The position numbers were made by a program, and so were the translations under genes. 64,000 nt of DNA from positions 124,001-188,000 of the forward strand of contig CANFOS010000004.1 in assembly GCA_947448735.1 (NCBI GenBank), given 5' to 3'. The stretch comes from Comamonadaceae bacterium (lineage in GTDB: Bacteria > Pseudomonadota > Gammaproteobacteria > Burkholderiales > Burkholderiaceae_C). Of the stretch, positions 59,234 through 64,000 are shown one piece after another; the first letter of the stretch is position 1, and each line of letters opens with the position of its first letter. Below the pieces are notes generated by a model. The model was not told where the DNA came from. It searched no databases and saw nothing but the letters and a program-made list of their open reading frames with translations.

Positions 59234-61066
59234 ATGGCAAAAGAAGACGCCTCATCGGGTTTGCTTGCCAAGATGGTGAAGTTTGTCCGCAATCCTGCAA
59301 CCAGCTGGACTGACCTGGACGCCAAAGAAACTGACCGCGACGAAGCTGTCAGCAATCAGCTGCTCAAGGAGATGATTGAGCGCAGGCAAAGAAATGATTT
59401 TGTGCGCAAGCGCGAATTCGACATGTTGCGCAAAATGCGCAAGCGCGAGGCCATGATGGGCCAGGACCCATCTGCGGAGCCTTCTTTTTTTCAGAGCAGC
59501 CTGACCTCAACGGTGGAGGACCGTGCCAAGACGCTGAAAAAGATCGATGAAATCGAAGCCCAGATGTCCATGCAGTGGTGGAAAACCAAGCCGGTCAACC
59601 TGTCGGCGGTTGATTCTGGAGATTCTGCCGCCTCGTCCAACGTCCCGGATGGGGCAGCTGTTGCAGGCTCGACGGCCCCAGCTCATGGCTCCCCGCCACC
59701 CCCATTGCAGACGCCCCTGCCGGACAAGGCCCTGCCGCTCTTGCCGGCAGACTGCGGGCCCACTGAGCCTATCGGCCTGCTGCCGCAGACCCAAACCCAA
59801 CCCCAAACACCTGCTGTTCCTGCCAAGCAGGCTGCCGACGCGGCTGTCTCGGCGGTCAAGCCGCTCAAGCGGCTGGTCATTGAAGGCTTGGCAGGCCAAA
59901 ACCACGAAGGCGGTGCATCTGATTTTGGTCAAGGCAACATGATGGCCATAGATGTGTCAGAGATTGCCCACGACGCAGAGCTCGAAGAAGCCGCCATCCG
60001 TTTTGCCAATGGTGATGACATCGGTGCCGAGGCGGGGCTGCAGGAAATGCTGGCGCCCGGCGGCTCACGGACGGGCCAGTCAGAAGCCTGGATGGCCCTG
60101 TTTGACCTGTATCGTGCGACGGATCAACAGGCGAAATTTGAAAACGCCGCACTTCAGTTTGTACAGAAGTTTGACCGCTCGGCGCCGCAGTGGTTTTCGA
60201 TGCCGGACATGGTCAAGGCCATGTCAGTGCCGGCCATTTCCGGGGTTGGAAATGGGCCTGCTGCTGACTGGATTTGTCCGTCCTCTGTCGGCATTCAAAC
60301 GACCGTTGCCCTGAAAGCCGCGTTGGCCAAAGCCCCCATGCCATGGCGTCTTGACTGGAGCCATCTCAAAACCATTGAACCACTGGCGGTGGAGGCTTTG
60401 GCCAAAGTTTTTGCCGATTGGTCGGCCCAACCTGTGCAACTGCGTTTTTTCGGTGATGACCAATTGCAACAGGTGCTGCAGCGGGCCACGCCCTCGGGTC
60501 AGCGCGACACCCCACAGGCCTGGTGGCAATTGCGCATGGAGGCGCTGCGGGTTGCGCAGCGCCCTGACGAGTTTGAGCTGGCTGCGCTGGACTTTTGCGT
60601 CACCTACGAAGTCTCTCCGCCCTCTTGGGAAACAGCGCGCTGCGACTACAAATCGGTGGACAAGCAGGGTCTGCCCATTTTTGGAAATACCATCATCGGT
60701 CAGGCGTCGAGCGACTTCATGTCGTCAAGCCTGAACCCTCATGACGGCGACACGCACATGGATGGATTGCCATCGCAAACGGCGAAGCTGATGTCGATTG
60801 ATCTGTCGGGCCAGATCGAAGGCGATGCGGTCACGACTCTGGAAAAACTGGAAGCCAAACTGATGGGTGCAGACATCATGATGATTTCATGCGCCAAGTT
60901 GATTCGTGTCGATTTCTCAGCGGCAGGCACGCTGCTCAACTGGGTATCGGCTCGCCAATCTGAGGGTCGAGCCGTGCAGTTTTCAGACGTGAACCGGCTG
61001 GTTGCGGCCTTTTTCAACGTGATAGGCATCACTGAACATGCCAAAGTGATGACGCGGCGTGACTAA
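59234..61066 (+). CDS. STAS-domain-containing protein of unknown function
   Basis: C-terminal LMSIDLSGQIEGDAVTTLEKLEAKLMGADIMMISCAKLIRVDFSAAGTLLNWVSARQSEGRAVQFSDVNRLVAAFFNVIGI resembles STAS. Confidence 0.7.
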   Translation: MAKEDASSGLLAKMVKFVRNPATSWTDLDAKETDRDEAVSNQLLKEMIERRQRNDFVRKREFDMLRKMRKREAMMGQDPSAEPSFFQSSLTSTVEDRAKTLKKIDEIEAQMSMQWWKTKPVNLSAVDSGDSAASSNVPDGAAVAGSTAPAHGSPPPPLQTPLPDKALPLLPADCGPTEPIGLLPQTQTQPQTPAVPAKQAADAAVSAVKPLKRLVIEGLAGQNHEGGASDFGQGNMMAIDVSEIAHDAELEEAAIRFANGDDIGAEAGLQEMLAPGGSRTGQSEAWMALFDLYRATDQQAKFENAALQFVQKFDRSAPQWFSMPDMVKAMSVPAISGVGNGPAADWICPSSVGIQTTVALKAALAKAPMPWRLDWSHLKTIEPLAVEALAKVFADWSAQPVQLRFFGDDQLQQVLQRATPSGQRDTPQAWWQLRMEALRVAQRPDEFELAALDFCVTYEVSPPSWETARCDYKSVDKQGLPIFGNTIIGQASSDFMSSSLNPHDGDTHMDGLPSQTAKLMSIDLSGQIEGDAVTTLEKLEAKLMGADIMMISCAKLIRVDFSAAGTLLNWVSARQSEGRAVQFSDVNRLVAAFFNVIGITEHAKVMTRRD

Positions 61067-61983
61067 GCTGGTAACCCAACGCTCATAAACTTGACGATCG
61101 CATGGGCCACTTCAACGCCTTTGTCTTCCTGTAAAAAATGTCCGGCTTGACGCGTGATAGCGTGCGCTTGGCCTTGTGCGCCAGGCACCAGTTCTTGCCA
61201 GACTTTATGGCCACCGCGCGTCACCGGGTCACGGCTACTGAACAAGGTCAGAAAGGGCTTGTCCCAGCGCTTGAACAGCTCCCAGGCGCGCTCATTGTTT
61301 TGCCGCTCAGGGTCTTGCGGGGTGGTGGGAACAAAGCCCGGAAACAGCCGGGCTGCGACTTTGTAGCGGCGCGACGGGAAGGGCGCATCGTAAGCCGCCA
61401 CCTCCTCGGGACTCAAACCAGCCACGCAGCCGGTCTTGACGATGCGGCCGATGGGAAACCACGGGCTGTACCTCGAAAACGCCCGCCAGATCTTGAAGGC
61501 GCGCGGCACTTCTTCCATACCGGTGGGCAACCCGCCGTTGGCCAGCACAATGCGCGCGAACCGCTCGGGCGCTTGGGCCACCATGCGCAAGCCTATCAGC
61601 GAGCCCCAGTCCTGGCAAAACAGCGTGACATTCTGCAAGTCATTGGCTTGCAGCCAGGCGCTCATCCATTGCACGTGGAACAGGTACGAGTAGTCAGACT
61701 TGTGGGCGGGCTTGTCCGAGCGGCCAAAACCCACGAGGTCAGGCGCCACCACGCGCATGCCAGCGTCCAGCAGCACCGGAATCATCTTGCGGTACAAAAA
61801 CGACCAGGTCGGCTCGCCATGCATCAGCAGCACGGTGGGCGCGTCGCGTGGGCCTTCATCAATGTGAGCGATGCGCACGCCGCCTATCCCGGTGTAGTGG
61901 GGCGTGTAGGCAAAGTCGGGCAGGTTGGCAAAGCGCGCTTCAGGGGTGCGCAGCACTTGGGTGACACGGGGCAGGTTTTGCAT
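61063..61983 (-). CDS. Alpha/beta hydrolase, haloalkane dehalogenase-like
   Basis: LLMHGEPTWSFLYRKMIPVL, TLFCQDWGSLIGLRM, RQAGHFLQED. Confidence 0.83.
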   Translation of the reverse strand: MQNLPRVTQVLRTPEARFANLPDFAYTPHYTGIGGVRIAHIDEGPRDAPTVLLMHGEPTWSFLYRKMIPVLLDAGMRVVAPDLVGFGRSDKPAHKSDYSYLFHVQWMSAWLQANDLQNVTLFCQDWGSLIGLRMVAQAPERFARIVLANGGLPTGMEEVPRAFKIWRAFSRYSPWFPIGRIVKTGCVAGLSPEEVAAYDAPFPSRRYKVAARLFPGFVPTTPQDPERQNNERAWELFKRWDKPFLTLFSSRDPVTRGGHKVWQELVPGAQGQAHAITRQAGHFLQEDKGVEVAHAIVKFMSVGLPA

Positions 61984-61985
61984 GG

Positions 61986-63068
61986 TCAAAAGCGTCGGCT
62001 CACTTTGATGTCGGTGGACGCGGCAGGCAGACTCACAAAGTCGCCGTCAGCGCCGATGCGAATGGGGCCGCTGTAAATGTCAGGAGCCGCACCCAGAAAC
62101 GCTTTCTCAAGGCCAGGCAGCGGCAGTGGCGGCGCGATGTGGTTGAGCAGCAAGTAGCCCACCTTTGCGTCGCGCGCCGTCTCAGCGGCTTCTTCGGGTG
62201 AGGCGTGGTAGTTCGGGATGTCAGCAAATATTTTGACCAGGTTCACACGCCCAGCTTTGGCAGCGCCGTCTTTCAGCAGGGCCGTGAGCGGCCCCGACAG
62301 CGCTTCATGCACCAGCAGGTCCACACCGGCTGCTTCGCGCTGCACGGCGGCTGATTTTTTGGTGTCGCCACTGATGACCACGCTGCGGCCCTTGTAGACA
62401 AACCGGTAGCCGACGGCTGGGTGGACTGGGCCGTGGTCCACTGTGAAGGCGGTGATTTCCAGGTTCGCGTCCTTCAGCAGCACGACCCTGCCGTCGGCGC
62501 CTGGGACGAAAGGCACAGCCTTGCCGCCAAAGCCGCTAGCTGGCACGGTGGCTTCGCCGTGGTGCGCCACCCGGTAGTCCCGGTCCTGGCTGTAGGCTTG
62601 CATGAAGCCGGCCAGCACGGTTTCAACACCGCTTGCTCCGTACACCGGTACAGGTGCGGTATTGGCGGCCGAGCCCCAACGTTGCAGCAACAACTCGCCC
62701 AGACCGTCAATATGGTCGGAATGAAAGTGGGTCAGCAAGATGGCGTTGATGCGTCCATGCTGAAAACCCATCTTGCCCATGTTGCGCGCGCTGCCGCTGC
62801 CTGTATCCACCACAAACAGCTGTTTGCCCGCCACCACCAGCGTACAGGGGCCACTGCGCTTGTCGTCGGGAAAGGGCGAGCCTGCGCCGCACAGGCCAAC
62901 GTGCAAACCATCCGGCAGGTCGTTCATGGCGTCGGTACCTAACCGGTAGGCCGCTACTTTTCCAGCGATCGCCATGCTGATGGGCACCCGAAATGCAAAG
63001 GCGGCAGCGACCACGATGGCCAACAGCACCAAGACAGAAAGGACAAAAGAACGAGAGGACTTTTTCAT
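61986..63068 (-). CDS. MBL-fold metallo-hydrolase with N-terminal membrane/signal segment
   Basis: LLTHFHSDHIDGLGELLLQRW; N-terminal KKSSRSFVLSVLVLLAIVVAAAFAF. Confidence 0.88.
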   Translation of the reverse strand: MKKSSRSFVLSVLVLLAIVVAAAFAFRVPISMAIAGKVAAYRLGTDAMNDLPDGLHVGLCGAGSPFPDDKRSGPCTLVVAGKQLFVVDTGSGSARNMGKMGFQHGRINAILLTHFHSDHIDGLGELLLQRWGSAANTAPVPVYGASGVETVLAGFMQAYSQDRDYRVAHHGEATVPASGFGGKAVPFVPGADGRVVLLKDANLEITAFTVDHGPVHPAVGYRFVYKGRSVVISGDTKKSAAVQREAAGVDLLVHEALSGPLTALLKDGAAKAGRVNLVKIFADIPNYHASPEEAAETARDAKVGYLLLNHIAPPLPLPGLEKAFLGAAPDIYSGPIRIGADGDFVSLPAASTDIKVSRRF

Positions 63069-63069
63069 G

Positions 63070-64000
63070 TCAAGCACCTTTTGAAAAAACCATGGTGCCG
63101 TCTTCGACAGCCCCAAAGCGCAGTGTGAACAGATCCAGTGCATAGTTTTGATGCAGTCGCCAGGGTTTGCGATTGCCCTGGGTCGGGAACTTATGCAGCG
63201 AGCGCTGAATGTAGCCGGAGGTGAAATCAATCCAGCTTTCTTCCTTCACGCGCGGATCATTGAGGGTCGGCGTGCATTGCCGCCAGCCCTTGCGGGACAT
63301 GGTGTTGAGCAGCCGGCAAGCATAGTCGCCCACCAGGTCCGCCTTCAAGGTCCATGACGCATTGGTATAACCCGTGACGTACACGAGGTTAGGCACGCCA
63401 TTGAGCATCATGCCTTTGTAGCTCATGGTCTTGTTTAGTGCGATGGGCTGGTTGTCCACCATCAGCACCATGCCGCCCATCGCAAGCAGATCCAGGCCGG
63501 TCGCGGTGACGATCACATCGGCCTGCAACTCCTGACCCGAGCGCAGCTTGATACCTTGTTCAGTGAAACTCTCGATGTGGTCTGTGACTACCGAGGCCTT
63601 GCCCTTGCGGATGGCCTTGAACAGGTCGGCGTTGGGCACCAGGCACAGGCGCTGGTCCCAGGGCTTGTAGCTGGGTGTGAAGTGTTTTGCCACATCGCAG
63701 CTGGGCCCAACGGACTTTTTGACGCCCTCAAGGATCATTTTCTTGATGAACTCGGGGTAGCGCTTTGAAAGCCTGAAAAACAGCGCCCCCAGCAAGACGT
63801 TTTTCCAGCGCGTGATGCCATAGGCCACGCGGGCTGGAAAATACCGGCTCATCCGTTGGGCCATACGGTCTTTTGCGGGACGCGCCACCACATAGCTCGG
63901 TGATCGCTGCAGCATGGTGACATGCGCGGCCTTTTCTGCCATCGACGGCACCAGGGTAACCGCCGTGGCACCGCTGCCAATCACGACCACCTGCTTGTTG
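63070..64000 (-). CDS. Flavin-containing monooxygenase (Baeyer-Villiger type), N-terminus outside window
   Basis: KQVVVIGSGATAVTLVPSMAEKAAHVTMLQRSPSYV, VTATGLDLLAMGGM; frame open to window edge. Confidence 0.9.
   Translation of the reverse strand, partial: NKQVVVIGSGATAVTLVPSMAEKAAHVTMLQRSPSYVVARPAKDRMAQRMSRYFPARVAYGITRWKNVLLGALFFRLSKRYPEFIKKMILEGVKKSVGPSCDVAKHFTPSYKPWDQRLCLVPNADLFKAIRKGKASVVTDHIESFTEQGIKLRSGQELQADVIVTATGLDLLAMGGMVLMVDNQPIALNKTMSYKGMMLNGVPNLVYVTGYTNASWTLKADLVGDYACRLLNTMSRKGWRQCTPTLNDPRVKEESWIDFTSGYIQRSLHKFPTQGNRKPWRLHQNYALDLFTLRFGAVEDGTMVFSKGA

Overview
This 64 kb window looks like a betaproteobacterial (Burkholderiales, Comamonadaceae-like) chromosome segment. It is mostly ordinary and densely coding. 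Contents in order: the end of a polysaccharide locus; argB and slmA; a 3-hydroxybenzoate 4-monooxygenase (mobA-like) gene divergent from a LysR gene; a sugar-acid catabolic locus (GntR, TRAP transporter, UxaA-type dehydratase, Ldh, two SDRs, FAH hydrolase); a TetR-associated beta-oxidation cluster; a glutamate/aspartate-type ABC transporter; a GntR/PuuE/racemase/Bug cluster; pyrC, htpX, a ProQ-family gene, rnpB; a MazEF/ChpSB-like TA module; dapF-DUF484-xerC; rlmI; a DEAD-box helicase; apaH; a CorC-like gene; a CobW GTPase; a Zn-finger-less DksA with a histone-like N-terminus; and an FMO/MBL/haloalkane-dehalogenase cluster. I saw no CRISPR, prophage, IS element or tRNA gene. The most interesting signals are non-coding. 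(1) Two 103-nt elements (24-nt arm, 55-nt core, 24-nt arm) lie in opposite orientation inside the TRAP/UxaA operon. Their arms are unrelated between copies but self-complementary within each copy, and the shared core shows compensatory base changes. (2) A roughly 49-bp, two-hairpin dispersed repeat occurs at least ten times, including in frame in the signal peptide of dctP, in rlmI and in dapF. All calls come from reading the sequence and recognising protein families; no database search was run.
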